A DNA stretch of 37,777 bases, taken from positions 1 through 37,777 of the forward strand of contig JAWKTT010000041.1 of NCBI GenBank assembly GCA_041398965.1. The letters are read 5' to 3'. This document shows positions 25,281 to 32,158 of this stretch, in pieces. Positions within the stretch are counted from its first letter, which is position 1. Every line of letters begins with the position of its first letter. A program made the position numbers and the translations under genes. The notes under the pieces are model-generated. The model was not told the DNA's origin. It was given only the letters and a program-made list of their open reading frames with translations, and did not search any database. The DNA comes from JAWKTT01 sp041398965 (GTDB taxonomy: Bacteria; Planctomycetota; Planctomycetia; Planctomycetales; Planctomycetaceae).

Positions 25281-26273
25281 ATGTCGGACAACGAGAACAA
25301 GATCGTCTTGGGGGACTGTGTTTCTGGGATGCAGGCTATGCCGGCGGAGTCCGTCGACCTGGCATTTGCCGATCCCCCCTTCAACATTGGCTACACCTAC
25401 GACGTCTACGATGATCGAATGGAAGCCGAGAAGTATCTCGATTGGTCGAAAGAGTGGCTGCAAGAAGTGGTACGGGTGCTCAAGCCGAATGGCAGCTTCT
25501 GGCTGGCGATTGGCGATGAGTTTGCCGCCGAACTGAAAGTGCTGATGCAGCGGGAGTTGGGGCTCTCGTGTCGCAGTTGGGTCATCTGGTACTACACGTT
25601 TGGAGTCAACTGCAAGTACAAGTTCAGCCGGTCGCACGCCCACCTGTTGTATATGGTCAAGAACCCGCGCGAGTTCACCTTCAATGGGACCGACAAAGAC
25701 CTCCGTGTGCCGTCGGCTCGACAGTTGGTCTATGGAGACAAGCGGGCCGATCCGACCGGACGTCTCCCCGACGACACGTGGATGATCCCACCGGAGGGGG
25801 TTCCAATCAAGTTCGCGACGAAGGATGGCTGGGTCTTGCGACCTCAAGACCTTCCAGAATCTTTCGACGCGAACGAAGACACCTGGTACTACCCGCGAGT
25901 GAACGGAACGTTTAAGGAGCGAAAGGGGTGGCACGGGTGCCAGATGCCAGAGCAAGTGCTCGCCCGGATCATTCGGGCTTGCTCGAATCCCGACGACCTG
26001 GTGCTTGACCCGTTCGCCGGGAGCGGCACAACATTGGCCGTCGCTCGCAAGCTGGGGCGTCGATACGCTGGGTTTGAACTCTCCGAACAGTATGCCGCGC
26101 GAGCCCAAGAGCGTCTGGCCTCGATTAAACCGGGTGATGCACTCGATGGTGTGGACGACCCCATCAGCAGCAGTCCCTCGACCGATCAGGGCCGCAAACT
26201 CGAAGACGTCGGGACGAACAAACCCAAGAAAAAGAGGTTCTCGTACAAGAATCACAGCAATGAAGAACCGTAA
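25281..26273 (+). CDS. Orphan site-specific DNA methyltransferase (N4/N6, beta class)
   Basis: A 330-aa amino-methyltransferase. Catalytic motif IV comes first, VDLAFADPPFNIGYTY with DPPF at 31-34, and the SAM-binding motif I, LVLDPFAGSGTTLAVARKLGRRYAGFEL (Asp243 onward), comes near the end. This IV-TRD-I order defines the beta class (CcrM, RsrI, MboII type). The region between them, including CRSWVIWYYTFGVN and FSRSHAHLLYMVKNP, resembles other N6_N4_Mtase proteins. The target sequence and base (N6-A or N4-C) cannot be read from sequence. No restriction endonuclease, Vsr or specificity gene lies nearby, so it is solitary here and may be regulatory. The ATG at MSDNENKIVLGDCV places the conserved opening strand at the N-terminus. 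Confidence 0.88.
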   Translation: MSDNENKIVLGDCVSGMQAMPAESVDLAFADPPFNIGYTYDVYDDRMEAEKYLDWSKEWLQEVVRVLKPNGSFWLAIGDEFAAELKVLMQRELGLSCRSWVIWYYTFGVNCKYKFSRSHAHLLYMVKNPREFTFNGTDKDLRVPSARQLVYGDKRADPTGRLPDDTWMIPPEGVPIKFATKDGWVLRPQDLPESFDANEDTWYYPRVNGTFKERKGWHGCQMPEQVLARIIRACSNPDDLVLDPFAGSGTTLAVARKLGRRYAGFELSEQYAARAQERLASIKPGDALDGVDDPISSSPSTDQGRKLEDVGTNKPKKKRFSYKNHSNEEP

Positions 26274-26717
26274 GCCCGTTCTACTCCCCCTCTCCCCCAC
26301 TGTCGACGCGCCGTGAGCGGCTGTTTGTCGCCTTTCGCTCCGCGAAAGCAGCGCCCCTTTCGCGGAGCGAAAGGCGACTTTCGTTGCGGCCACAAGCCGC
26401 GTGAGGTATCCACTTCGTCCACTTCGCAAGACGACCGCATGAGCGTCCATCGCTCCCCCCTCATCCCAACCTTCTCACCCGTGTTAACGCGACCTGAAGT
26501 CGGATCGTCGACCACGGGGGGGAAGGAGCGTCGTGTCGGCTACGCCTCCGCAATCTCTGTGCCGAGCGGTATTGCCCGTCCCCTTCGTCGGGAATCTCGA
26601 CTTCACCCCCTTCTGCCACTTGCGATTTCCGGTGTTGGGGGCCATCATCCGAGTGATGGGGCTGACGACAAGGCGGCTCGGTGAATCACGCGCAAAAGAC
26701 ACATCCACACGGAGAAC
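26274..26717. other. Intergenic region carrying a palindromic repeat
   Basis: About 440 bases between the methyltransferase and gcvPA. It contains the perfect inverted repeat at 26327-26378 and a smaller GCGGC/GCCGC hairpin just after it. Frames crossing the region are translations of the repeat and show no domain. No glycine riboswitch was found before gcvPA; GGAG lies 4-7 bases before the gcvPA ATG. Confidence 0.5.
26327..26378. repeat. Perfect 22-bp inverted repeat (REP-like palindrome)
   Basis: The left arm occupies 26327-26348 and begins GTCGCCTTTCGCTCC; the right arm at 26357-26378 is its exact reverse complement. The spacer is CAGCGCCC. Translated, the arms yield the SPFAPRK and FRGAKGD strings that I recall from spurious small proteins in planctomycete genomes, suggesting a dispersed family. 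It lies 53 bases after the methyltransferase stop and could also act as its terminator. Confidence 0.85.
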
Positions 26718-28049
26718 ATGGTGTCGTATCTCTATTGTACCCCCGAACAACAACAGGAAATGCTCGCGAGTGTCGGGGCCGGGTCGATTGATGAACTGTT
26801 TCATCAGATTCCCGAATCACTCCGGCTCACTCGTCTGCTCGATCTCCCCGCACCATTGACGGAGATGGAGTTGCAAGCCGAGGTCTCGGCTCGGGCCGCT
26901 CAGAACGGTCTTGGGCGAAGCTGCTTCCTCGGTGGGGGTGCGTACGATCACTTCATCCCGGCTGTTGTCGACGAAGTGACTTCGCGGGGGGAGTTCTACA
27001 CCGCTTACACGCCGTATCAGCCCGAAGCGAGCCAAGGTTCGCTGCAAGCCTTCTTCGAGTATCAGACTCTCATCTGCCAACTCACCGGGATGGATGTCTC
27101 GAACGCAAGCCTGTACGAAGGAGGGACCGCAGTCAGTGAGGCGGCCTTCATGGCGATGCGGGTGACCGGTCGTGAAGGGAAAGTCGTCATCCTCGGATCG
27201 GTCCATCCCGAATACCGACAGGTTCTCGAAACCTACACTCGCTTCTTGCCGACGACTGTTGTCACGATCCCGGTTCCCAACGGAGTGGCCGACGTCAACC
27301 GAGTCATCGAAGCGATCGACGATCAGACGGCGTGCGTCATCTTTCAGCAGCCGAACTTCTTTGGTTGTCTCGAAGAGGTCGAAGCGATCACCAAAGCGGC
27401 TCAAGAACGGGGTGCGTTGGCAGTTGTTTCGTTTGACCCGATTAGCTTGGGAATGCTGCGACGTCCCGGCGACTACGGAGCCGACATCGCGGTGGCGGAA
27501 GGTCAGTCTTTAGGGACGCCGCTGCAATATGGCGGGCCGTATCTTGGGGTCCTCGCCTGTCGCGATCAGTACGTTCGCAAGATGCCGGGCCGACTGGTTG
27601 CCAGCACGACCGATCGACATGGGAACTCCTGTTACGTGCTCGGGTTGCAGACGCGCGAACAGCACATTCGCCGGGACAAGGCGACGAGCAACATCTGTAC
27701 GAATCAAGGTTTGCTCGCGTTGCGGGCGACGGTGTACCTCTCTCTGCTCGGTCCGCAGGGGATTCAAGAGGTCGCCGAACTGAGTTGCCGAAAGGCCCAC
27801 TACGCCGCCGATCGACTCCGCGAACAAGGAGCCACGCTGAAATTCGATCAGCCGTTCTTTAAGGAGTTCGTCCTGCAATCAAATGACCCGACTGGTCTTG
27901 CAGCACGAGCGGCAACCGCCGGATTCGACGTTGGCCCGGAACTCTTACGGACCGGCTCTGACATTGCGGACGGGCTCCTCGTCGCGGTGACCGAGCAACG
28001 GACACGGGTCGAGATTGACCGGTTGGTCGACGTCTTGAAGCAGACATGA
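26718..28049 (+). CDS. gcvPA: Glycine dehydrogenase (decarboxylating) subunit 1, GcvPA
   Basis: A 443-aa PLP-fold protein, the N-terminal half of the glycine-cleavage P-protein in organisms that split it in two. Recognisable segments are SYLYCTPEQQQEMLASVG at the N-terminus, CFLGGGAYDHFIPAVVDEV, EFYTAYTPYQPEASQGSLQ, YEGGTAVSEAAFMAMR, VIFQQPNFFGCLE, EGQSLGTPLQYGGPYLGV, MPGRLVAST, LQTREQHIRRDKATSNICTNQ. The PLP-binding lysine is in the GcvPB partner, which is not adjacent; nor are gcvT or gcvH. The start has GGAG close upstream. murJ begins 10 bases after the stop, so the pair is probably one transcript despite unrelated roles. Confidence 0.92.
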   Translation: MVSYLYCTPEQQQEMLASVGAGSIDELFHQIPESLRLTRLLDLPAPLTEMELQAEVSARAAQNGLGRSCFLGGGAYDHFIPAVVDEVTSRGEFYTAYTPYQPEASQGSLQAFFEYQTLICQLTGMDVSNASLYEGGTAVSEAAFMAMRVTGREGKVVILGSVHPEYRQVLETYTRFLPTTVVTIPVPNGVADVNRVIEAIDDQTACVIFQQPNFFGCLEEVEAITKAAQERGALAVVSFDPISLGMLRRPGDYGADIAVAEGQSLGTPLQYGGPYLGVLACRDQYVRKMPGRLVASTTDRHGNSCYVLGLQTREQHIRRDKATSNICTNQGLLALRATVYLSLLGPQGIQEVAELSCRKAHYAADRLREQGATLKFDQPFFKEFVLQSNDPTGLAARAATAGFDVGPELLRTGSDIADGLLVAVTEQRTRVEIDRLVDVLKQT

Positions 28050-28059
28050 CCCCGTCCCG

Positions 28060-29895
28060 ATGACCCTGCCTCACGACGACCCGTCGCCATCGCAAATCCC
28101 GGACCACACACAGTGTCGGGATGTCAGCGATCCGTCCCCGGCGGAGGCAGTGGCCCCTTCGGACTCCGTCGACACCACAACTTCCGTCACCGGCATTGCT
28201 GCCGTTATTGACGTCAACCCGCCCCACCACTCCCGGCGTCTCGCGGGGTTTCGACTCGTCAGTTTGGCAACCATTGCCAGCAGAGTGCTGGGAATGGTTC
28301 GCGACACCGCCATGGCGTCGGCCTTTGGAGCGGGGCCGTTGATGGATGCGTTCTCGATTGCCTTTCGGTTCCCCAATCTCGCCCGCAGCCTCTTCGGCGA
28401 AGGGGCACAATCGGCCGCGTTTCTCCCGACATTTATTCGTTCGCAAGAACAGGAGGGAGAGCAATCGGCCAAACGATTGGCGACGGCTGTCTCCCTCTCG
28501 TTGGGGATGCTGCTCGCCGCTCTCGTGCTCGTTTGCGAACTGGTGCTAGGCTGCGTCTGGTGGATGCCCCTCTCGGTCGACAATCGGTTGCTGGTCGAGT
28601 TACTGATGCTGTTGACCCCGTATCTGATGTTCGTTTGCGTGGCGGCTCAGCAATCGACGGTGATGCAGGGACTTGGCCGCTTCTTCTGGCCGTCGATGTC
28701 GCCGCTGCTTCTCAATACTATCTGGTTGCTCGCCATCCCGCTGACGCTCTATTCCCATCGAACAACGGGATTCGCGGGCGATGTCACCCGTATGAAATGG
28801 GTCTGCGTTGCCATTTTGATTGCGGGGGTCGTGCAGGTTGTGCTCCCGTGGTGGGTGCTGCGACGCTGGGGATACGGCTTCGTCCCTGACTGGCGATCCG
28901 CGCTGCCGAAGGTTCGTCATGTGTTTGCCTCGATGGTCCCGCTGATGTTGGGAGTGCTCATCACACAATTCAACACACTCCTCGATGGGGTCATCGCATG
29001 GGGGTTGTCACCCGGTATCGAGGTTCCGGCTGTCGATGCGACAACGAGTTCCTACACGGGAACAGAAGCAACGTCCCCCCTCCTCGGCTGGTTCCCCGAA
29101 CTCTCCAACGGAACTGCCGCAGCGTTGTACTATGCTCAGCGAATGTCTCAGTTCCCGCTGGGAGTCTTTGGCGTCGCCCTGGGGACGGTGCTGCTCCCTC
29201 GCTTTTCGCGACATGCCGAGCGAAACGACTTCATCGCCCTCCGTTCCGATCTGACCGCCGGTCTCGGCCTGTCGCTCAGCATCGGCCTACCGGCCAGTGT
29301 CGGGTTGATGCTCGTCGCCTTCCCGGCAACATCGTTACTGTTTGAACGAGGTGCTTTCACTGCCGAGAACGCGGCCCTCACAAGCGAGATGACGATCGCC
29401 TACAGCTCTGCCGTTTGGAGCATCATCGGGCTCATGGTGGTCAATCGAGCCTTCTATGCCGTACACGATCGCATGACCCCCATGCGGATGAGTCTGTGCG
29501 GAGTGGCCGTGAATTGCGTGTTGAATCTCGCGTTGCTTCCGGTACTGCACGAGATCAGTCTCGCCTGGGCAACTAGCGTGGCTGCGATGGTTCAATTCTT
29601 GCTGTCACTTTGGCGACTGCAACAGGTCGTCGGACGTCCTGACTGGAGTGGGCTGATCTCGACACTCGGAAAGACACTGATCGCCACTTCAGCCATGGGG
29701 CTAGCTTGCTGGTTCGTTCGCATCGAGACACTCACCGCGATTATCGGCCAATCGCCTGTTGAAGCCGGATCGCTCTGGGGGAAACTCATCGCTGTTGTCT
29801 TGCCACTCGGAGTCGGAGGGCTGACGTATCTCGGCATCGCCCATCTGTTGGGATTGCGAGAACCTTGGCGAATCATTCGTCGCGGCTCGTTATGA
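28060..29895 (+). CDS. murJ: Lipid II flippase MurJ
   Basis: A 611-aa polytopic membrane protein of the MOP/MATE-like superfamily that flips lipid II for peptidoglycan synthesis. An N-terminal hydrophilic extension of about 55 residues precedes the conserved start of the fold, FRLVSLATIASRVLGMVRDTAMASAFGAG, then DAFSIAFRFPNLARSLFGEGAQSAAFLPTF, the best MurJ signature. Further helices include LMLLTPYLMFVCVAAQQSTVMQGLGRF, VFASMVPLMLGVLITQFNTLLDG, ALYYAQRMSQFPLGVFGVALGTVLLPRFSRHA and a C-terminal pair ending LGLREPWRII. About 13-14 helices are expected. A putative soluble insertion (VPAVDATTSSYTGTEATSPL) lies in the central periplasmic loop. Cotranscription with gcvPA is likely. It supports peptidoglycan synthesis in this planctomycete. 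Confidence 0.92.
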   Translation: MTLPHDDPSPSQIPDHTQCRDVSDPSPAEAVAPSDSVDTTTSVTGIAAVIDVNPPHHSRRLAGFRLVSLATIASRVLGMVRDTAMASAFGAGPLMDAFSIAFRFPNLARSLFGEGAQSAAFLPTFIRSQEQEGEQSAKRLATAVSLSLGMLLAALVLVCELVLGCVWWMPLSVDNRLLVELLMLLTPYLMFVCVAAQQSTVMQGLGRFFWPSMSPLLLNTIWLLAIPLTLYSHRTTGFAGDVTRMKWVCVAILIAGVVQVVLPWWVLRRWGYGFVPDWRSALPKVRHVFASMVPLMLGVLITQFNTLLDGVIAWGLSPGIEVPAVDATTSSYTGTEATSPLLGWFPELSNGTAAALYYAQRMSQFPLGVFGVALGTVLLPRFSRHAERNDFIALRSDLTAGLGLSLSIGLPASVGLMLVAFPATSLLFERGAFTAENAALTSEMTIAYSSAVWSIIGLMVVNRAFYAVHDRMTPMRMSLCGVAVNCVLNLALLPVLHEISLAWATSVAAMVQFLLSLWRLQQVVGRPDWSGLISTLGKTLIATSAMGLACWFVRIETLTAIIGQSPVEAGSLWGKLIAVVLPLGVGGLTYLGIAHLLGLREPWRIIRRGSL

Positions 29896-30023
29896 GCACG
29901 AACCCGGTGCGACCATCATAATCCGCGCGTCATATCCGGTATTCCGCCCGTCCCCCCAGAAATAGGCTCAAGTTTTCGATTCCCGACCTAAGTTTGTCGG
30001 GGCAGTCAACGCCCGCCGCCTCC

Positions 30024-30040
30024 TTGGTCCGGGGGTGGCT
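30024..30040 (+). promoter_or_regulatory. Weak sigma-54-like element before prepilin-like gene 1
   Basis: TTGGTCCGGGGGTGGCT keeps the invariant GG (30026-30027) and GC (30038-30039) with 10 bases between, but differs from TGGCAC at two positions. The start site would fall about 14-20 bases before the ATG, leaving room for the GGGAG ribosome binding site. Listed because the two paralogues have stronger versions. Confidence 0.3.
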
Positions 30041-30064
30041 CATTTCAATCTTTTCGGGAGCGTG

Positions 30065-30301
30065 ATGATGGTGAACTGTGTTAAGCAACTCTGGGCAGAT
30101 GAGCGTGGCTTTATCGTGTCGGCCGAGTTGGCCTTAGTTTCAACAGTTGGCGTCCTAGGGATGATGGCTGGATTGACAGAGGTTTCGGGCAATGTCAACT
30201 CCGAACTGAAAGACGTTGGCCATGCCTTCGGAAAACTCGACCAGTCCTATTCTTTCACCAATACCCAGGGTGAAGAATTAGCCTTCTACGATATTAATTA
30301 G
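30065..30301 (+). CDS. Prepilin-like small protein 1 (Flp-like family)
   Basis: A 78-aa protein, first of three paralogues. A short N-terminus (MMVNCVKQLWADERG) precedes a hydrophobic helix FIVSAELALVSTVGVLGMMAGL and a soluble tail with TEVSGNVNSELKDVGHAFGKLDQSYSF. The Gly before an aliphatic stretch with an early Glu is a type IV prepilin signature, but the Glu is at +6 after Gly, not +5 as in Flp (8269). Shared with the paralogues: DExGFI(V/I)SAEL, GLxE and (D/N)QSY. Start is one of two adjacent ATG codons with GGGAG upstream. It probably forms a minor pilin or a separate Tad-type fibre processed by CpaA; this is inference. It is 170 bases after murJ. Confidence 0.75.
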   Translation: MMVNCVKQLWADERGFIVSAELALVSTVGVLGMMAGLTEVSGNVNSELKDVGHAFGKLDQSYSFTNTQGEELAFYDIN

Positions 30302-30356
30302 TTTTCTGTCGCTTGTTTGTTGTTGAGCTGAATGGGCACTATCTCAACGCAAAGAA

Positions 30357-30389
30357 GCGACCCTTACGCGGATCAGGCGTAAGGGTCGC
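30357..30389 (+). terminator. Perfect 13-bp hairpin after prepilin-like gene 1
   Basis: GCGACCCTTACGC (30357-30369) pairs exactly with GCGTAAGGGTCGC (30377-30389), loop of 7, 55 bases after the stop. No T-run follows, so it may protect the 3' end while the T-tract terminator at 30455 ends transcription. Confidence 0.55.
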
Positions 30390-30454
30390 AGAGAGTTCCC
30401 CAAGTGGTTTGAGTCGCTCCCAGTTTGGATTGTGGTTCTTTTACGCTTTCGATG

Positions 30455-30483
30455 AGCCGACCTGGTCAGGGTCGGCTTTTTTT
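30455..30483 (+). terminator. Intrinsic terminator downstream of prepilin-like gene 1
   Basis: AGCCGACC (30455-30462) pairs with GGTCGGCT (30470-30477), loop of 7, and runs into a seven-T tract (30477-30483). A clear Rho-independent terminator on the plus strand. Confidence 0.85.
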
Positions 30484-30525
30484 GTTGTGGTTCGTGTTGT
30501 AGTTCGTTGGTTTGTGGTTCGTGTG

Positions 30526-30555
30526 CAAAGCCCCATGTCTGCGACGTGGGGCCCC
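30526..30555 (-). terminator. Hairpin terminator element copy 2, after prepilin-like gene 2
   Basis: CCCCATGT (30531-30538) pairs with ACGTGGGG (30544-30551) with one G-U wobble, loop of 5. On the minus strand it lies 21 bases after the stop of the gene at 30573-30860 and ends GGGGCTTTGC. It matches 24 of 30 positions of the element at 14605-14634, with a C-G pair changed to G-C inside the stem. Confidence 0.65.
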
Positions 30556-30572
30556 CTGTTCGGTCTTAGTGA

Positions 30573-30860
30573 TTAGTTATCGCAAGTCAAATCGTCCTGG
30601 CCGCCGCAGTAGTCGACGTGGTCACGGAAGCCAAAGCCCCCAGCCCATCCCTTATGACCGGCGATCCCATCGCTGTGATAGCTCTGGTCGACACAGTTAA
30701 AGGCTGCCCCAACATCTTCCAGTTCTTCGCTGACGTTCCAAGCCAACTCGCTCAGGCCAGCAATGAGGCCGAGGACGCAAATGGTCGCGATCAGGACCAG
30801 TTCAGCAGAAACGATGAAGCCATTTTCGTCAGCGTGGAGTTTGGCGAACAGGTTGGTCAT
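30573..30860 (-). CDS. Prepilin-like small protein 2 (Flp-like family)
   Basis: A 95-aa paralogue. N-terminus MTNLFAKLHADENG, helix FIVSAELVLIATICVLGLIAGLSE, then LAWNVSEELEDVGAAFNCVDQSYHSDG and a Gly/Asp-rich tail with two Cys residues (DYCGGQDDLTCDN) absent from paralogue 1, plus a Cys in FNCVDQSY. The Glu is again at +6 after Gly. The start ATG has GAGGA about 10 bases upstream, and a good sigma-54 element lies about 95 bases upstream. It converges with paralogue 1 across two terminators. It probably is an exported, helix-anchored pilin-like subunit; the extra Cys residues could form a disulfide outside the cell. Confidence 0.75.
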   Translation of the reverse strand: MTNLFAKLHADENGFIVSAELVLIATICVLGLIAGLSELAWNVSEELEDVGAAFNCVDQSYHSDGIAGHKGWAGGFGFRDHVDYCGGQDDLTCDN

Positions 30861-31305
30861 GGAAGTGTCCTCAAGGTGTGGGGTGAGTTTTCGTTTGTTT
30901 GGCGTTCGAGAGTCTGTCGTGTTGACTCGTCGTTATTTGATGAGAAGTGATAAAGCACCCCGCGTGCCAAACGCTTGACAACCCGTTCAGAAATCTTGAC
31001 ACCACCTCGCGACCATCTCCACAAACCCTTTCATGTCAGAGAGATGCGCTACTTCCGAGAACAACACATTTTGTTCAACAACCGAGACACCCCCCATCCG
31101 TCCGATGATGCCGCCACGCCACACCCCCCGCCGTCCGCCCAGCCGCGTCGACGTAACCTCTGGCTCCACCACAAGTTCCACCCCACGTTGCCGAATCACC
31201 ACAACGTTTCCACAACGCAACATCCACCGGCCCACCCGTAATAAACAACGCCCCCCAAACTCGCCCATGAGATGGGCGTGCTCGGGGGGAGTCGATTTCA
31301 AGAAA
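30861..31305. other. Intergenic region between prepilin-like genes 2 and 3
   Basis: Carries the leader and sigma-54 element of gene 2. From 30971 to about 31260 it is C-rich with no supported gene on either strand. A 7-bp perfect hairpin CGCCCAT/ATGGGCG (31262-31278) precedes the terminator of gene 3 as seen on the plus strand. Confidence 0.4.
30954..30970 (-). promoter_or_regulatory. Sigma-54 (-24/-12) promoter of prepilin-like gene 2
   Basis: The minus strand reads TTGGCACGCGGGGTGCT. The -24 box TTGGCACG matches the consensus completely, GG and GC are separated by exactly 10 bases, and the -12 box GTGCT has one mismatch from TTGCT. It predicts transcription starting near 30943, about 80 bases before the ATG. 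An enhancer-binding activator would be required. Confidence 0.7.
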
Positions 31306-31342
31306 GAAACGCCGTCGGGATTCAAGACCACGACGGCGTTTC
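31306..31342 (-). terminator. Terminator of prepilin-like gene 3
   Basis: GAAACGCCGTCG (31306-31317) pairs perfectly with CGACGGCGTTTC (31331-31342), loop of 13. Read on the minus strand it starts 30 bases after the stop of gene 3 and is followed by the T-rich TTTCTTTCTTG. Confidence 0.8.
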
Positions 31343-31372
31343 GAGTGTGACGACCTGATGTCGGAAACGGAA

Positions 31373-31720
31373 TCAGTCTCCGTTGTTACCGGACATCATC
31401 TTTGGGCCTTCGGCGACTGGGGTGTCGCAGTCGATCTGGCACTGATCGTTATCGCATTCGTCGGTCGTGTCGACGAAGGATGAACCGCGTGTGTAAGCAC
31501 CAACTCCACCTTTCGTGTTGTTGATCTTCGAGAAGCCGTTGAACGAGTAGCTCTGGTTCGCGCTACCGATTGCGTCTGCCACGTCGTTCAGTTCTGCCAC
31601 GACGGCATGCTGAATTTCGCTGAGACCGACAATCAAGCCAATCACGACAATGGTCGCGACCAGTACGAGTTCAGCCGAGATGATGAAGCCCGCTTCATCT
31701 GTCATCAATTTGTGCAACAT
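31373..31720 (-). CDS. Prepilin-like small protein 3 (Flp-like family)
   Basis: A 115-aa paralogue. N-terminus MLHKLMTDEAG, helix FIISAELVLVATIVVIGLIVGLSE, then IQHAVVAELNDVADAIGSANQSYSFNGF and a longer tail with an acidic Cys segment (TTDECDNDQCQIDCDT). The ATG is chosen because GGGAG sits about 9 bases upstream; a TTG five codons earlier would bury that site inside the gene. The Glu is at +6 after Gly. A sigma-54 element lies 64 bases upstream and a hairpin/T-rich terminator just downstream, making it a self-contained unit. The three paralogues differ mainly in tail length and Cys content, as expected for surface-exposed subunits with distinct ligands. Confidence 0.75.
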   Translation of the reverse strand: MLHKLMTDEAGFIISAELVLVATIVVIGLIVGLSEIQHAVVAELNDVADAIGSANQSYSFNGFSKINNTKGGVGAYTRGSSFVDTTDECDNDQCQIDCDTPVAEGPKMMSGNNGD

Positions 31721-31783
31721 GTGTGAGACTCCCAAGTGTGTGAGGATATACCGTAGGGGAATGCCCTACCGACACGAAGGAAA

Positions 31784-31800
31784 AGCACAAGGAGTGCCAA
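31784..31800 (-). promoter_or_regulatory. Sigma-54 (-24/-12) promoter of prepilin-like gene 3
   Basis: The minus strand reads TTGGCACTCCTTGTGCT: -24 box TTGGCAC, GG and GC exactly 10 bases apart, -12 box GTGCT. It shares TTGGCAC-N5-GTGCTTT with the element before gene 2. The predicted start is near 31773, about 50 bases before the ATG. Confidence 0.7.
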
Positions 31801-32158
31801 CGGTCGTCCGAATTGCTGACCAGCGGGCCGAAAGCGTCGGGCACACGGCATTTCCCGAGGAAATGCGAACTGGCTGGAAGTCGATGCCATTACGGTCGAC
31901 GACCGAACAGACTGCGTAAGCCGCACATCAGCCAGGACCGGAAGATTGCGCGCCAGGAGGGCGATACATCAGTTGGCGCGTTGCGGAAACGCCCCGTTTA
32001 CGGAGAACCGTCCTGATCCCTGCTGACCGAACAAGTCGGATGCTGATCGTGATTGATACGACCCTCACAACCGGATGTTCTCGATGGGAATGATCTGCAT
32101 GCAAACAGCGATCGAGGCGTGATGCCGAACTCTGTTCGTCCCTCAAGCATTCCGCATT
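31801..32158. other. Intergenic region, no gene seen
   Basis: About 360 bases between the promoter of prepilin-like gene 3 and the end of the adaptor gene. Sites for a sigma-54 activator would be expected here, but no repeated operator was recognised. Short frames on both strands have no domain. Confidence 0.4.

Noticed and set aside
25218..26450. 410-codon minus-strand frame across the methyltransferase gene
   Set aside because: It is the antisense shadow of a clearly recognised methyltransferase and shows no domain of its own.
26313..26684. Plus-strand frame with SPFAPRKQRPFRGAKGD
   Set aside because: It is a translation of the palindromic repeat at 26327-26378 rather than a gene; the remainder has no domain.
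26400..26717. Glycine riboswitch upstream of gcvPA
   Set aside because: I could not find the paired aptamer cores or their conserved GGA/GAGA segments.
29965..30010. Sigma-28-like CTCAAGTTTTCG with a GTCGGG hairpin before prepilin-like gene 1
   Set aside because: The -35-like half is suggestive, but no GCCGATA-like -10 box follows at the right distance.
30975..31350. C-rich frames on both strands between prepilin-like genes 2 and 3
   Set aside because: Low-complexity Pro/His/Thr-rich or Val/Gly-rich translations without domains; the region contains a promoter and terminator of flanking genes.
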